This document shows positions 11,301 through 18,483 of a stretch of DNA of 23,249 nt, in pieces (the first letter of the stretch is position 1; each line of letters opens with the position of its first letter). The translations under genes and the position numbers were made by a program. This stretch comes from Nemertoderma westbladi. Its lineage: Eukaryota; Xenacoelomorpha; Nemertodermatida; Nemertodermatidae. The stretch spans positions 1 through 23,249 of the forward strand of contig JAUCBJ010001958.1 of NCBI GenBank assembly GCA_032718475.1, given 5' to 3'. The notes beneath the pieces were generated by a model, which was not told where the DNA came from, did not search any database, and worked only from the letters and a program-made list of their open reading frames with translations.

Positions 11301-12778
11301 AAGTAATCATTTAATAAATTCTCACGAACCCCTTTAACATCGCCGAATCGGACGCCGGTATCGGCGACGAAGTCGAAATCATCGGTGGGCGAATCGTCGA
11401 ACAACCGGAACTTTATTCCGGACAGGCGTCCGGGCTTCTTCTCGTCTCCGGGCTCGTCCGACCGGAATAGATTGATTATGGAGTCGCCGACGAGCAGGTA
11501 GATAATGAGGACGTAGAGACCGACCCGGAACGCGTTCCAGAAGTACCGAGTCCGGCCGGTCCGGAGACGGTCCACCTCGGAACGGAGGTCGTCTATACGA
11601 CGACTCAGCAACTGGATAGCCGAGAACTCCCCCTCGGTTTCACCGCTGCTCGAACTGTGTCCGCGTTCCGACTCCTACGAGGATAATAAAATATATTATA
11701 TTGTAAACTGCGAATAACCACAGTGGGTAAAGTTGTTAGGTGTTTACTGTTCTCGAGAGGGGGTTGGAGTTGAATGGACTTAATAAATGGTTCTATAAGA
11801 AGAGGGTGTTGTAGTACTTGGGTGAAATAGACATTGTAAATAGTTATCTTGGAAAAATGGATTGTGTTTGGAAGTGTATATCTCAACATAAATCTACAAA
11901 GGTGCAATACGGGGCATAATTACTATACCGCAACGCAAATAGGCAGATATAGAAGACAGTCAGGCAGAATTGGAGAACTGGAATAGCAATTAATTATGAA
12001 AGGAAACTATTGTGATTTCTATCAATATTAATAAAAAAAATGAACAACGGTGTTCAAACGTAATTCCGGTTGTTAAACTTTATTTATAATCGTGTTGGAA
12101 ACGACTAACTGTAGTTATATGCAGTGGTTGGTTCAGATAAAACATACCGTAAACTCTGATGATCTACGTGAATCCCCCTTCGGCGTCGCTCTAGACTGGA
12201 AGTATCTCCGGGGCACTGTCGTGTAGGTACGTAGTAGTAGGGGTCTGTGCTGGGTCAGGGAGGGTCTGGTAAGCCAGGACCCGTGTCTCTGTGTGGGTGG
12301 GTTAGTAACAGCTGTCTGAGGATGCCCTGCAATCATACAAACATTTAGAGGGGGGTTGATACATGAACTGCATATATAAATTATCTAACATATTAACATA
12401 CCTCCTGTACACTAACTATATATGTAATATATAATAATAAATATATTGCTAAGTAGTAACTCTAACGGTAACAGTTAGAAACCAATAAGCTAGAAGGTTT
12501 TTGTTCCTAAGATAGCAGTTTAGGTTATAATAATTACCATGTTTGTTCTCGTAGAAAGTGTTTGACGAAGAATAATTAATGTTTGTAGCTGATAACGGCT
12601 CGGCAATATCAAGGAGTTGTGGGGTTCCCAGTAGGGGGACCTCTGGGTCGTCTAGAACTGCAGCAGACGGGACCGGTTTGTGTTTATTTTTGTTGCATCT
12701 GTGTTTGCTAGGGGCGGGTTTCTGTAGGCAATGCCATATCCTCAACAACGGAATCCCACCAACCGAAAGTAAAGCAGC
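2075..12778 (-). CDS. YME1L1: YME1L-like i-AAA mitochondrial ATP-dependent zinc protease (multi-exon gene, 5' end not found)
   Basis: This is the gene span; exons are listed separately. The product belongs to the FtsH/YME1 family: a membrane-anchored AAA ATPase fused to an M41 zinc protease, forming hexamers in the inner mitochondrial membrane with the active sites facing the intermembrane space. It degrades misfolded and regulated inner-membrane proteins. Domains in order are an N-terminal region with an FYENK motif, a transmembrane segment, Walker A (GRPGTGKT), pore loop FVGVGA, Walker B ([10 protein letters not shown]), second region of homology (LLRSGRFD), a partial lid, HEAGH zinc ligands and the aspartate of SSDLQTAT. 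I chose YME1L over AFG3L2/paraplegin because of VTMGPERKS, the one-helix anchor, the ending [12 protein letters not shown] and the N-terminal FYENK motif. Oddities are the Arg in Walker A, the Ser in RSGRFD, a lid about 24 residues short unless an exon is hidden, a Pro/Arg-rich tail and satellite-filled introns. The bases upstream of 12778 hold no recognised first exon. Confidence 0.85.
2511..2757. mobile_element. G-run-ended MITE, copy 1 (intronic)
   Basis: This segment shares blocks in the same order with 15788-16020: CGGCGAATTAATAT or TTGGCGAATTAATAT, AAAACAATAAAC, AGGTTACAG, AGAGGGATGAAT and a CCCCCTTATCT end. The 5' end is a run of 22 G (2511-2532), against 6 G in copy 2. It lies in the last intron of the protease gene, between exons ending at 2824 and starting at 2344. 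It has no coding capacity. The paired GGGGG and CCCCCTTAT ends suggest short terminal inverted repeats. Confidence 0.55.
2824..2993 (-). CDS. YME1L1: YME1L-like gene, third zinc-ligand exon
   Basis: The acceptor is TTTTTTAG before 2993; the donor is CTCAAG|GTAGTT. The 170-bp exon encodes [17 protein letters not shown], whose Asp is the third zinc ligand in this family, then [13 protein letters not shown] and [14 protein letters not shown]. Phases fit both neighbours. Confidence 0.9.
3030..3092. repeat. ACAGATA/ACAAACA microsatellite
   Basis: A short simple repeat of degenerate AGATAAACA, AGACAGAC and AAACAAAC units in an intron of the protease gene. Confidence 0.7.
3132..3410 (-). CDS. YME1L1: YME1L-like gene, HEAGH protease exon
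   Basis: The acceptor is TATGTTGTAG before 3410; the donor is TCAG|GTGGGT. The 279-bp exon encodes [18 protein letters not shown] followed by [11 protein letters not shown]. The two His are the zinc ligands and the Glu is the general base of M41 peptidases. Next come [18 protein letters not shown] and [12 protein letters not shown], both signature stretches. All catalytic residues of this exon are present, so the protease domain shows no sign of decay. Confidence 0.93.
3527..3637 (-). CDS. YME1L1: YME1L-like gene, lid exon
   Basis: The acceptor is AATATTTAG before 3637; the donor is ACAATGG|GTGAGT. The 111-bp exon encodes [15 protein letters not shown] and ends in DKVTMG, which leads into PERKS of the next exon. 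This is the second half of the AAA lid (the family's ELENLVNQA helix). The helix that should precede it is not encoded in any exon I can find. Confidence 0.88.
3842..5340 (+). mobile_element. Tc1/mariner-superfamily element, DD41D type, decayed
   Basis: The left end begins CAGGGTGTCCCATAAAAT right after a TA dinucleotide (3840-3841), as expected for a TA-targeting IS630/Tc1/mariner element. The transposase remnant lies at 4150-5183. No inverted copy of the left end occurs before the satellite starts at 5347, so the right terminus is lost or too degraded to see. The true right boundary is unknown. The element lies in an intron of the protease gene, in the opposite orientation. Confidence 0.7.
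4150..5183 (+). pseudogene. DD41D mariner-like transposase, frameshifted
   Basis: This is the remnant of a cut-and-paste transposase. The N-terminal part ([16 protein letters not shown], then [18 protein letters not shown]) looks like the DUF4817-type helix-turn-helix found in some arthropod mariner relatives. The catalytic part has FFSDESTF (first Asp), FQQDGAPPH (second Asp) and [17 protein letters not shown] (third Asp). The third Asp follows the second after 41 residues, hence DD41D. The gene is dead: coding passes through three frames with shifts near 4430 and 4665, each soon followed by a stop. All three catalytic Asp survive, so inactivation is probably not ancient. Confidence 0.85.
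5347..8252. repeat. 29-bp minisatellite, about 98 units, with splice-signal motifs
   Basis: The plus-strand unit is CTTACCAACTAGACCTGTAG followed by TTAACCTAA. Variants are few and recurrent: GACTTG, CTGCAG and AACCGAAC. CTGCAG variants recur at spacings of 116 bp (6383 to 6499, 6760 to 6876, 7021 to 7137), showing four-unit higher-order repeats; other intervals are 145 and 261 bp, also multiples of 29. Five 38-40-bp spacers (starting GTGCCAATCTGTCTG) interrupt the array at about 5663, 7642, 8026, 8121 and 8215. The whole array sits in one intron of the protease gene and abuts the arginine-finger exon. On the minus (sense) strand each canonical unit contains GGTAAGT, TTAAC and CTACAGG. Confidence 0.95.
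8271..8416 (-). CDS. YME1L1: YME1L-like gene, arginine-finger exon (3' end uncertain)
   Basis: The acceptor is TTAATGCAG before 8416. The exon encodes [14 protein letters not shown] (sensor 1 Asn) and [13 protein letters not shown], the second region of homology with both arginine fingers; the usual RPGRFD has Ser for Pro. After RFD the sequence becomes unlike the family ([19 protein letters not shown]). The frame stays open to a TAA just inside the satellite. A possible donor, GCAA|GTATAT at 8271, is in phase with the lid exon at 3637. Joining them would leave the lid about 24 residues shorter than in relatives, so either an exon is hidden or lost, or the protein is shortened. Confidence 0.7.
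8523..8655 (-). CDS. YME1L1: YME1L-like gene, Walker B exon
   Basis: The acceptor is TGTTTCAG before 8655; the donor is GACGG|GTTAGT after 8523. The 133-bp exon encodes [23 protein letters not shown], with Walker B and its catalytic acidic pair, followed by [12 protein letters not shown]. Phases match both neighbours (two bases in, two bases out). Confidence 0.92.
8842..9031 (-). repeat. Tandem fourfold duplication of exon end plus splice donor
   Basis: On the minus strand the block GGGAGTCGGAGC...CCCTATTCG|GTGAGTTAC, i.e. the last codons of the Walker A exon followed by its donor, occurs four times. Exon-end positions are 8985, 8939, 8894 and 8842 (spacings 46, 45 and 52 bp). The most exon-proximal copy fits the family sequence; the others have diverged slightly (for example CCTACTCG in the last). 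Each copy keeps an intact GTGAGT hexamer. Confidence 0.85.
8985..9228 (-). CDS. YME1L1: YME1L-like gene, Walker A exon
   Basis: The acceptor is TTTGTTAG before 9228. The 244-bp exon encodes [18 protein letters not shown], then [13 protein letters not shown] (Walker A; the second residue is Arg where the family has Pro), GSEFDEIF and the pore-loop FVGVGA, ending RRVRALF plus one base. The next exon supplies the other two bases of a Glu codon. The donor GTGAGT directly follows 8985, and three more copies of the exon end plus donor lie downstream in the intron. None of the extra donors would keep the frame (46, 91 or 143 added bases). Confidence 0.9.
9361..9568 (-). pseudogene. LINE ORF2 C-terminal end
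   Basis: The translation includes [18 protein letters not shown], then [19 protein letters not shown], and ends at TAA 9361-9363. This is the well-known end of CR1/L2/Rex-type ORF2 proteins (xPxYxxDLL ... LKTxGxRSFxxAAxxLWN). The WN of the usual end is lost. Confidence 0.7.
9569..9617. repeat. Poly-G tract, 48 of 49 bases
   Basis: G runs of 29 and 19 are separated by one T at 9598. The tract separates the LINE endonuclease remnant from the LINE C-terminal remnant. Its exact length in the genome is doubtful because sequencing of such runs is unreliable. Confidence 0.9.
9640..10521 (-). pseudogene. LINE ORF2 endonuclease domain, frameshifted
   Basis: The ATG is at 10519-10521. Recognisable pieces are [26 protein letters not shown] (catalytic Glu), [27 protein letters not shown] and DHFPVSF near the end (the DH of the SDH motif). 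These are the hallmarks of the CR1/L2 exonuclease-endonuclease-phosphatase fold. Several shifts break the frame. One lies at a run of 14 G on this strand (10279-10292) exactly at the family's RGGGV codons. Confidence 0.75.
10518..10906 (-). pseudogene. LINE ORF1 C-terminal fragment
   Basis: The upstream part reads [20 protein letters not shown]; after a frameshift near 10755 it continues [19 protein letters not shown] then [14 protein letters not shown]. This matches the RNA-binding C-terminal part of CR1/L2-type ORF1 proteins, which end in a DP-xxWPxGVxxRxF-like pattern. The frame ends at TGA 10518-10520, overlapping the ORF2 start codon. Confidence 0.65.
11330..11674 (-). CDS. YME1L1: YME1L-like gene, transmembrane exon
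   Basis: The acceptor is CCTCGTAG before 11674. The 345-bp exon (115 codons) begins [11 protein letters not shown], then has a heptad-like charged stretch ([16 protein letters not shown]), the transmembrane helix [20 protein letters not shown], an acidic linker and GVRFGDVKG at the start of the AAA module. The next exon starts in phase 0, which forces the donor to be GGG|GTTCGT at 11330, a weak site. A better-looking GTGAGA donor lies four bases downstream but would shift the frame. The anchor sits just before the AAA domain, as in i-AAA proteases. Confidence 0.8.
12148..12326 (-). CDS. YME1L1: YME1L-like gene, presequence exon
   Basis: The acceptor is GATTGCAG before 12326 and the donor is ACG|GTATGT after 12148, a strong consensus. 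The exon is 179 bp (two bases plus 59 codons), so it ends in phase 0 and joins the next exon in frame. The translation is rich in Arg, Ser, Thr and Pro and contains [17 protein letters not shown], a basic amphipathic stretch typical of matrix-targeting signals and of the region around processing-peptidase cleavage sites. That reading is inferred from composition. Confidence 0.65.
12538..12778 (-). CDS. YME1L1: YME1L-like gene, N-terminal exon
   Basis: The open frame includes [15 protein letters not shown], ends in NTFYENKHG, and stops at a CATG|GTAATT donor at 12538. The FYENK stretch resembles a conserved motif in the N-terminal region of animal YME1L. Two acceptors are possible: CCGCAG before 12778 or CTACAG before 12721; both keep the frame. 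The exon ends with one base of a codon, and the next exon begins with the other two (GG), making glycine. No start codon lies in this exon, so at least one exon is missing upstream. The sequence is basic and low in acidic residues, as expected for a mitochondrial presequence region. Confidence 0.6.
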
Positions 12779-13215
12779 CTGCGGTATAATATATTTCCTT
12801 TATTTATTAACACAAAGGTACGTGTATTCTTATATTCTATTGACTTTTCGACTCTGTTTAGATGTGAAAAATATAATATAATGTGCTCAAAATTGTGCGA
12901 TAATAGATAACCCACCATTTTGCTTTAAATTTAATACAATTATTAACTAGGGCCACTGATGCGAGATATTCGCACTCAACCAACAACCAACATAACTTAA
13001 TTCGGGGGTAAATGCCATTAGCCCAGATTAGCCCAAAGGGCCAATATCAATAATACCAATGCACTAATGAATGTGGTAATGGGCTCTGGGGGAAACCTTA
13101 ATTTTAATTAGGGTTTGAGCCGCCACTCTGTAAGATTTGATTAACCAACTTTGATGGTGGTTGGGTAGGCCTAAAGTACTTTTTAGGTTCGGTACCGTCA
13201 CCGTACATTGGTCCA

Positions 13216-13236
13216 TTGGTGGTACGGTACCACCAA
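13216..13236. repeat. Perfect inverted repeat, 10-bp arms
   Basis: TTGGTGGTAC at 13216-13225 and GTACCACCAA at 13227-13236 flank one central base. CCAATGG-like words on each side lengthen the symmetry imperfectly. No function is evident. Confidence 0.7.
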
Positions 13237-14233
13237 CCAATGGCAGAATGGCGATGCGATATTCCCAAATAGGCTGATGATCGGTAAGATTAAGATGTGC
13301 AGAAGGTGTACTGGTATAGCTAAAACAAGTACAGTTCAAGTAAGTTTTTGATTTTTTTAAGAACCGGAACATAGGCCTAATCTAATATTCTTAATACTAC
13401 AATACCTGAATACTGTCATGTTGTTATAGGCCTATCTAAGCTCTCCGCTAGGTATCTATGCAAAAATAATTTTTGTAAAATTATTTCTTATCCCTGTATC
13501 CTGCGCATAACTGCATAAATGCGAACCAATCGCAAAATGTATTTTACTAGGCCTAATTCTCATCTATTCTGCTATTCAGCTATTTGTCTATAATTTCATA
13601 AAATTTTCACTTCATTCAATTTTTTATCATAAAATCACGCTATCACCCACAATCTGTTAAAGAAAAAAGTAGAACTTAACTTGCTGTATCAAGTCACCTC
13701 AATGTATCTAGACACCCCAGCTCAAAACCAACCTTGCTGCCTTGTTTTACGGTAGCCCAGTCAGCCAGTAGCCTATTGCAGTATTTCTGTATTACTATTT
13801 CAGTATAGGCAGTACCATTTCCAGATTTCATTACTGCATTAGCTGTACCGTCCTGCTGTCCGGTCTGCCTGTCTGGTACCAGGTTACCGATGAACAAGAC
13901 AGCACGACAGAAGACACAAGCTACTGAACTAGGCCTAACACTACCCAGCTACCAGACTACTGGACTATCGGTTACCGGTAAACCAGCAAACAAAAACAAC
14001 TTACAGTTGACAATGCATTTGACGTCTGCATTTTTTCCTATTTCTTATATTTTTTACTCAATCATGTACAGGGCCCTCGCGTCTGGCCGTACCGGTACTG
14101 AACTAAAGTAGGCCCACTGCAGACTTCGTGATTGCCGTTTGTCGTTTACCGGTACCAGTTTCAGAGTTTACGTCATTATACAATTATTATTTAGATGGTA
14201 CCGGTAATTGAAGCCCTGAAGTCAGAAGCTGCT

Positions 14234-14270
14234 GGCATACTGGTTCCAGCGTTCGGTATGACAGTATGCC
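14234..14270. repeat. Inverted repeat, 9-bp arms
   Basis: GGCATACTG (14234-14242) and CAGTATGCC (14262-14270) are perfect inverted copies with a 19-bp loop. Confidence 0.6.
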
Positions 14271-14963
14271 GAGGTGTTAAATATTATACTATACAAATCA
14301 ATAATCCCAGGTTACAGCCAATCACAAGTGAGAGACGTACATCCTATTAGCTGATTAGTAGTGACTAGTGATGCGTCGTATTAATAATTATGATGACGTC
14401 TACAATTTATTGTCATTGTCACAATAAACAGGTCCCAGTCCAGATGATAAATGCCGAGTCTCTAATTTTGTACATTATTATTATTTCAGTATTTGTTTGA
14501 ATTCAACCTATGTTTTAGTAACCACAGTTTTTGGCGACGTGAGTGACAAGCATATGGATTTATTGCCACCCCCCTCCCCACCACTTATATTTCAGATTGG
14601 CTCCTCTCCTGCCTAGACGAATTTCCCCAACCCAAGGCGACGATGGTTGCTCAACGGTTTATTCCCATACTCATAAATCATACCCATACTCGGCCACGAA
14701 CCCGAACACGTGAACTATTAAGTGGCAACCGCAATGTGTAAGTGTAATCACTGTAATGGGGGCCGTTGACCTATCTGGAATCTGATAGCGCCCCACCCTG
14801 GCAGCCAGGAGTTCGTAAAACACGCCGCTATATCAGTTATTGTACTGTACCTTGTATGTATGCTTTTATGTACTGTACGTACGGTGGCCCAGATTGGCCA
14901 CATTAAAAAAATGTATGTGTATGGGGCGCCGTGGGCTTCAAAAATATGAAAATGTCGGCGACT

Positions 14964-15029
14964 GGTTTAGATTTCGGCCAACATTTCAGCTTAGATATCT
15001 TGATCGAAATCTAAGCCGAAATCTAAGCC
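14964..15029. repeat. Inverted repeat, 14-bp arms, next to short tandem repeat
   Basis: GGTTTAGATTTCGG (14964-14977) pairs with CCGAAATCTAAGCC (15016-15029) with one mismatch. The right arm is part of a small direct repeat of GAAATCTAAGCC units at 15005-15030. Confidence 0.6.
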
Positions 15030-15539
15030 GAAAATCTTAGCCAATTTGGGCCAACTAATGCATAATGTAGGCCTAACTGAAAAAATTACCACATAATTCA
15101 GACTGGGCTTGACATATTCTGAGATTGTAACAGTTCTACATTCTAGAGACAACATAGATGTAGATGCAGAACTAAGTCGCCGAAACCGAACAACAGATAA
15201 TCGCCGTGTTTAGCCCTTGGTCGTAATACCGTCTGGCACACAGATGGTTATGGTCAGCTGTTGAAGCTGATGGGCTTCGCCATCCACGCCTAAGTAGATG
15301 GCTGGTCTCGACTTATATTGTTGTTTAAACTCAGTAGTACTAACAGTAGTCCAATTACCATAGACAGCTATTATATCGATTGTATAGAACGAGTAGGGTT
15401 ATCGAGTAGTATCCGATTAGAAACCGATCGTGGAACAAGAATGGTGAAATAATGGCCGCGATCCAAGCATACCTTCGTAATACAGTAAATATCGAAATTC
15501 ACAGGTGCCGGCACATTCGTTCCACACAAAATCGGGCAA

Positions 15540-15710
15540 GTAGATTTGCCGTGGAATAATAGCGGCAAATATCCACGCCAAATATTTTTTACAGTGATAT
15601 TTCACGGCAAATACAGGTGCCGTGTATTTTCACGGCAAATAGATTTTGCAGTGGCATTCCATGACAAAGAGTCATCTAGATTTGCCGTCAAAGGTCACGG
15701 CAAATTCCCA
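15540..15710. repeat. Dispersed CACGGCAAAT inverted and direct repeats
   Basis: CACGGCAAAT occurs directly near 15603, 15631 and 15696, and its inverse ATTTGCCGT near 15544 and 15680, giving several possible hairpins. It may be the remnant of a repeat whose boundaries I cannot define. Confidence 0.5.
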
Positions 15711-15787
15711 CCATTTTAGTCGTTTTCGCTGTTGGGCTGAAGAAAGGTAAACCCAAGAGCCAGAAATCGACCGAACAAATGTACAAT

Positions 15788-16020
15788 AAAGGGGGGCTGG
15801 ACGCAAATCCCATCTTGGCGAATTAATATCCCGACTCAATGTTAAATTCTCAATTTAGGTAAAGGAGCAGGTTAGAGTGGCACGTTATTTTAACTAAAAC
15901 AATAAACTAAACACATTAGAACAGGTTACAGTTTTATTCTTGAGAGCAACCACCTGTTATTTGCGTCCAATTTCCCCCGGAGAGGGATGAATTTTTATTG
16001 TGTCCAGTTTTCCCCCTTAT
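15788..16020. mobile_element. G-run-ended MITE, copy 2
   Basis: Second copy of the element at 2511-2757. Its ends form imperfect inverted repeats: AAAGGGGGGCTGGACGC at the start against GTGTCCAGTTTTCCCCCTTAT at the end. Shared internal blocks are GGCGAATTAATAT, AAAACAATAAAC, AGGTTACAG and AGAGGGATGAAT. It lies downstream of the fibrinogen-domain gene. Confidence 0.55.
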
Positions 16021-16346
16021 CTGAAAGTAAGCATTGCCAGATCTGGGCAGTATGTTAAGTATTTTTAGATATCCTCCCCGCTCCATGTCATGGTACTCTC
16101 AATGTAATTCACTTTTTATTTTCACCATTCAAGCAATCAATTAGCAATAATATCATAGCCAGACCTTACCCATCTTACCCAGTTAAGAGGAAGTTTTGAT
16201 TGTATATAACAATATCTATAATAGTTTTCTGAATTGTTATGACTCAATGTAAACTACCAATTAAGGTAGTTCTTTACTACTGTACAATTATTTGTTATAC
16301 TAGAATACCAAACACACGAATTGTCGGTATAGTTAGTGTTTGGCGA

Positions 16347-16972
16347 TTATGGATTTACTACTCCAATCTTGATCTCCACTTTATCCATCGGAACGTAACT
16401 CTCTGTGAATGTGAACCAATACGGTCCCTCTGTAAACTCTCCTCCGTAGACGCCGTTTATATTTGAGGCGGAGCATCTCCGATACCACCAACCCGCTTTG
16501 TGGACGGCAGCACAGTTACCTGGAGTAGCATCGTTATCTCTATCGTGAGTCGAGAATGACGAACCATAGATGTTCTCATCGGTATCGGGGCTCCCATAGA
16601 GTATAGAGTCACCAGCCGTGCCGCTATACCCAGATATATCTAGCGCGTAATTATCCTTAGGACCTCCAATACTAAAGTTTTGGTACTCAGCAAACTTGTG
16701 TTCACCTTGGTACCACAGATCGACCCGTACGACGACGCCATCTTTGGTAAGTTTGTGAATATTTTCTAATCCCAGAAAGAACTCCGTCTCCACATCTCCA
16801 AAGCCGGAGACGTAACTGTCCCAATCGCGGAAGAAATCTTCTGATCCATCTACGCGTCTTTGTATCACCGCCCAGGGCCCGGCCCCGCCAGGGACTGTGT
16901 TGTCGCATCGAATGAGTCCATTGAGTCCATTAATATAGTTGACGATGGCGACAGTGTTTACTTCAGTTCTAT
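16347..16972 (-). CDS. FIBCD1-like gene, exon 2: fibrinogen-related domain
   Basis: The acceptor is TATGTCTAG before 16972. The exon holds nearly the whole domain: GLIRCDN, WAVIQRRVDGSEDFFRDW, FFLGLENIHKLT, ISGYSGTAGDS, FSTHDRDND (calcium-binding Asp cluster), GNCA and GWWYRRC, ending KIGVVNP and TAA. The Cys of GNCA and RRC form the conserved C-terminal disulfide, and GWWY lies by the ligand site in relatives. The P-subdomain start with its usual first Cys is short or replaced by the stalk Cys. A direct repeat (TGAGTCCAT) encodes NGLNGL before the first domain Cys. Confidence 0.9.
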
Positions 16973-17534
16973 CTAGACATAGTACTAACTTCGCGAGTAA
17001 GAACTAAATGCGACGAAACTAGCTTAGGTAGCCTGCTAATGAGCTTGCTAAGCAAAAGAAGCACAAACTATAGTTTAAACTATAGTGTCAGTGACTGAGC
17101 ATATGAACTAGTTCAAACTACCATAGTATGAAGTATGAACTACCCCAGTAACTACCCTTAGTACGAACTAAGCATACGGCCCCTGTATTTAAACAAACTA
17201 AAACAGGGTGAAGCTGCGACAACTCTTTCAATAAGTTCTTATTTGTTTCCTTCAGATCACCAATACTTTCATATATTTTCCCAATACGTTCTACAACATT
17301 GTTATTGTGAATTGCAATCTGGTTTTCCAATTCATCTGTGGTGGATTTGGTTGACATTATAACAAACAATGTTGCTAACGCCGCTCCCACTAGCAACACA
17401 ATGATAATACCACCAACAACTCCAACCCACCATCTTCTAAGTGAAACCATTCGGTTGTCAGGGGTAACATCAGAGTCCCCATGGTCAGGCCATGGAATGT
17501 CAACCGCATCTCTATAGAAAACTTGTTGAGCCAT
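16347..17534 (-). CDS. FIBCD1-like type II membrane protein with fibrinogen-related domain (two exons)
   Basis: The predicted protein of about 334 residues has a short cytoplasmic N-terminus (1-35), a transmembrane helix (about 36-60), a coiled-coil-like stalk (about 66-108) and a C-terminal fibrinogen-related domain facing outside. This is the layout of FIBCD1, an acetyl-group-binding pattern-recognition receptor; ligand and role here are inferred from that likeness only. The ATG at 17532-17534 has a good context (AACATGG). The intron is 183 bp. A possible AATAAA on the minus strand lies at 16115-16120, about 230 nt past the stop. Other FReD families (ficolin, tenascin, angiopoietin) lack this N-terminal anchor. 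Confidence 0.8.
17067..17086. repeat. Perfect 20-bp palindrome in the FIBCD1-like intron
   Basis: ACTATAGTTT and AAACTATAGT form a perfect palindrome with PmeI-like GTTTAAAC at the centre. ACTATAG/AACTA words recur through this intron. Confidence 0.7.
17156..17534 (-). CDS. FIBCD1-like gene, exon 1: tail, transmembrane helix, stalk
   Basis: The exon begins MAQQVFYRDAVDIPWPD, has basic SLRRWW just before the membrane helix (VGVVGGIIIVLLVGAALATL) and then an amphipathic stalk (ELENQIAIHNNNVVERIGK). The positive charge on the N-terminal side supports a type II orientation. The proposed donor is AAGG|GTAGTT at 17156, phase 1, matching exon 2. Alternatives are a phase-1 GTACTA slightly upstream and a phase-0 GTATGC. 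There are two Cys (VCLNTGAVC) near the end of the stalk that could form inter-chain disulfides. Confidence 0.75.
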
Positions 17535-17539
17535 GTTAT

Positions 17540-17900
17540 AGTTTTCCAGAATTGATCGGAAGTTGACAATAAAGTTTATTACTATTCAGATTATTTTGGA
17601 ATAGTACAGTACTGTACTCTACACGAATCTGGACCGAACTGAACCGAACTGGATCGAAAATGTGGCGAACTTAATAAAGATAAATTTAAAAAAATGATAA
17701 ATCTTCATATATAAAATTCCATTCAAAAGTCGACCGAAAAGTGAAATCCTGGTATTCTTCACATGGGCGAAAATTAATATTGAATTTCATTTGGGCTTTT
17801 CACACATTGTAAATTTAGTTGCTTTTAAAATATCGCTAAATTAAGATTAGTTTCTTCTTAACACAGCTGCTATTCACAGCTTTTACCAGTCTGCCAGTCG
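17540..17900. other. Upstream region of the FIBCD1-like gene
   Basis: This is AT-rich with no clear TATA box at the expected distance from the start codon. A short degenerate direct repeat (GACCGAACTGAACCGAACTGGATCGAA) lies at about 17632-17656. No gene seen. Confidence 0.35.
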
Positions 17901-17909
17901 CGCGTCAGC

Positions 17910-18340
17910 ATGTTTCATTTTGCATTTTTTGAAAAAATACCGGCAATTTTCAAAATAATGTGCCTGAAAAAATTAAATCACCATGTCCGATTGTTATTCA
18001 AAATTAAAAGTTCAAGTCAAGATAAACACAAAAATAGTAAATTTAAAATATTCTGTCTTTTGGTTTTCGAGATATTGCCATTTTTCAATTTTTGAAAAAA
18101 TACCGGCACTTTTCAAAATTATGTGCCTGAAAAAATTGAATCACCATGTCCATATTCAAAAGTGAAATTAAGCTCAAGACAATCCCAAAAATAGTATTTT
18201 TAAAATATTCTGACTTTTGGGTTTCGAGATATCGGCATTTTTCATTTTTTGAAAAAATAACGGCGGCACTTTTCAAAATTATGTGCTGGAAAAAATTACA
18301 TCACCATGTCCAATTGTTATTTAAAAGTCAAAGTTTAATC
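17910..18340. repeat. About 160-bp tandem repeat, 2.5 copies
   Basis: The word GAAAAAATAC/A followed by CGGCAxTTTTCAAAATxATGTGC recurs at 17931, 18094 and 18251 (spacings 163 and 157). Each copy also holds AAATCACCATGTCC and TTTCGAGATAT. The third copy is incomplete. The short open frames here only reflect the repeat. Confidence 0.85.
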
Positions 18341-18359
18341 GTAGTAATAATCGTAGTCG

Positions 18360-18464
18360 TAGTAGCATTAAATACAATCGCATCCCCAATATATGTACCA
18401 GACAAATCAGCCTGACTTACCATACAGCAGTAAGTACTGTCTCATAGTCCGTGGTATCCTCACA
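18360..18464 (-). mobile_element. Start of a Ty3/gypsy-like 3' LTR (partial)
   Basis: On the minus strand a purine tract is followed at once by TGTGAGGATACCACGG, the usual TG start of an LTR. The far end cannot be placed; the sequence runs into the tandem repeat near 18340. No second LTR is visible in the window. Confidence 0.45.
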
Positions 18465-18476
18465 CCCCCTCTCTAG
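18465..18476 (-). promoter_or_regulatory. Polypurine tract of the LTR element
   Basis: On the minus strand CTAGAGAGGGGG directly precedes the TG of the LTR. In LTR retrotransposons this RNase-H-resistant tract primes plus-strand synthesis. Confidence 0.5.
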
Positions 18477-18483
18477 CTTGTTG

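Larger units (their letters stand above)
12800..15480. other. Intergenic or 5' intron DNA rich in AGGCCTA and ACCGGT motifs
   Basis: I see no defensible coding exon here, although the first exon and promoter of the protease gene should lie in or beyond this stretch. Open frames on the minus strand near 13064-13372 and 13694-13897 have no recognisable motifs. Palindromic GGTACC, ACCGGT and TAGGCCTA words are unusually frequent from 13180 to 14215. A TGACGTC (CRE-like) word lies at 14394-14400. Confidence 0.4.

Noticed and set aside
13694-13897. First exon of the protease gene
   Set aside because: The minus-strand frame is open but lacks a start codon in good context, a presequence-like composition or a matching donor phase.
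17910-18415. Short open frames on both strands
   Set aside because: They result from the roughly 160-bp AT-rich tandem repeat and have low-complexity translations.
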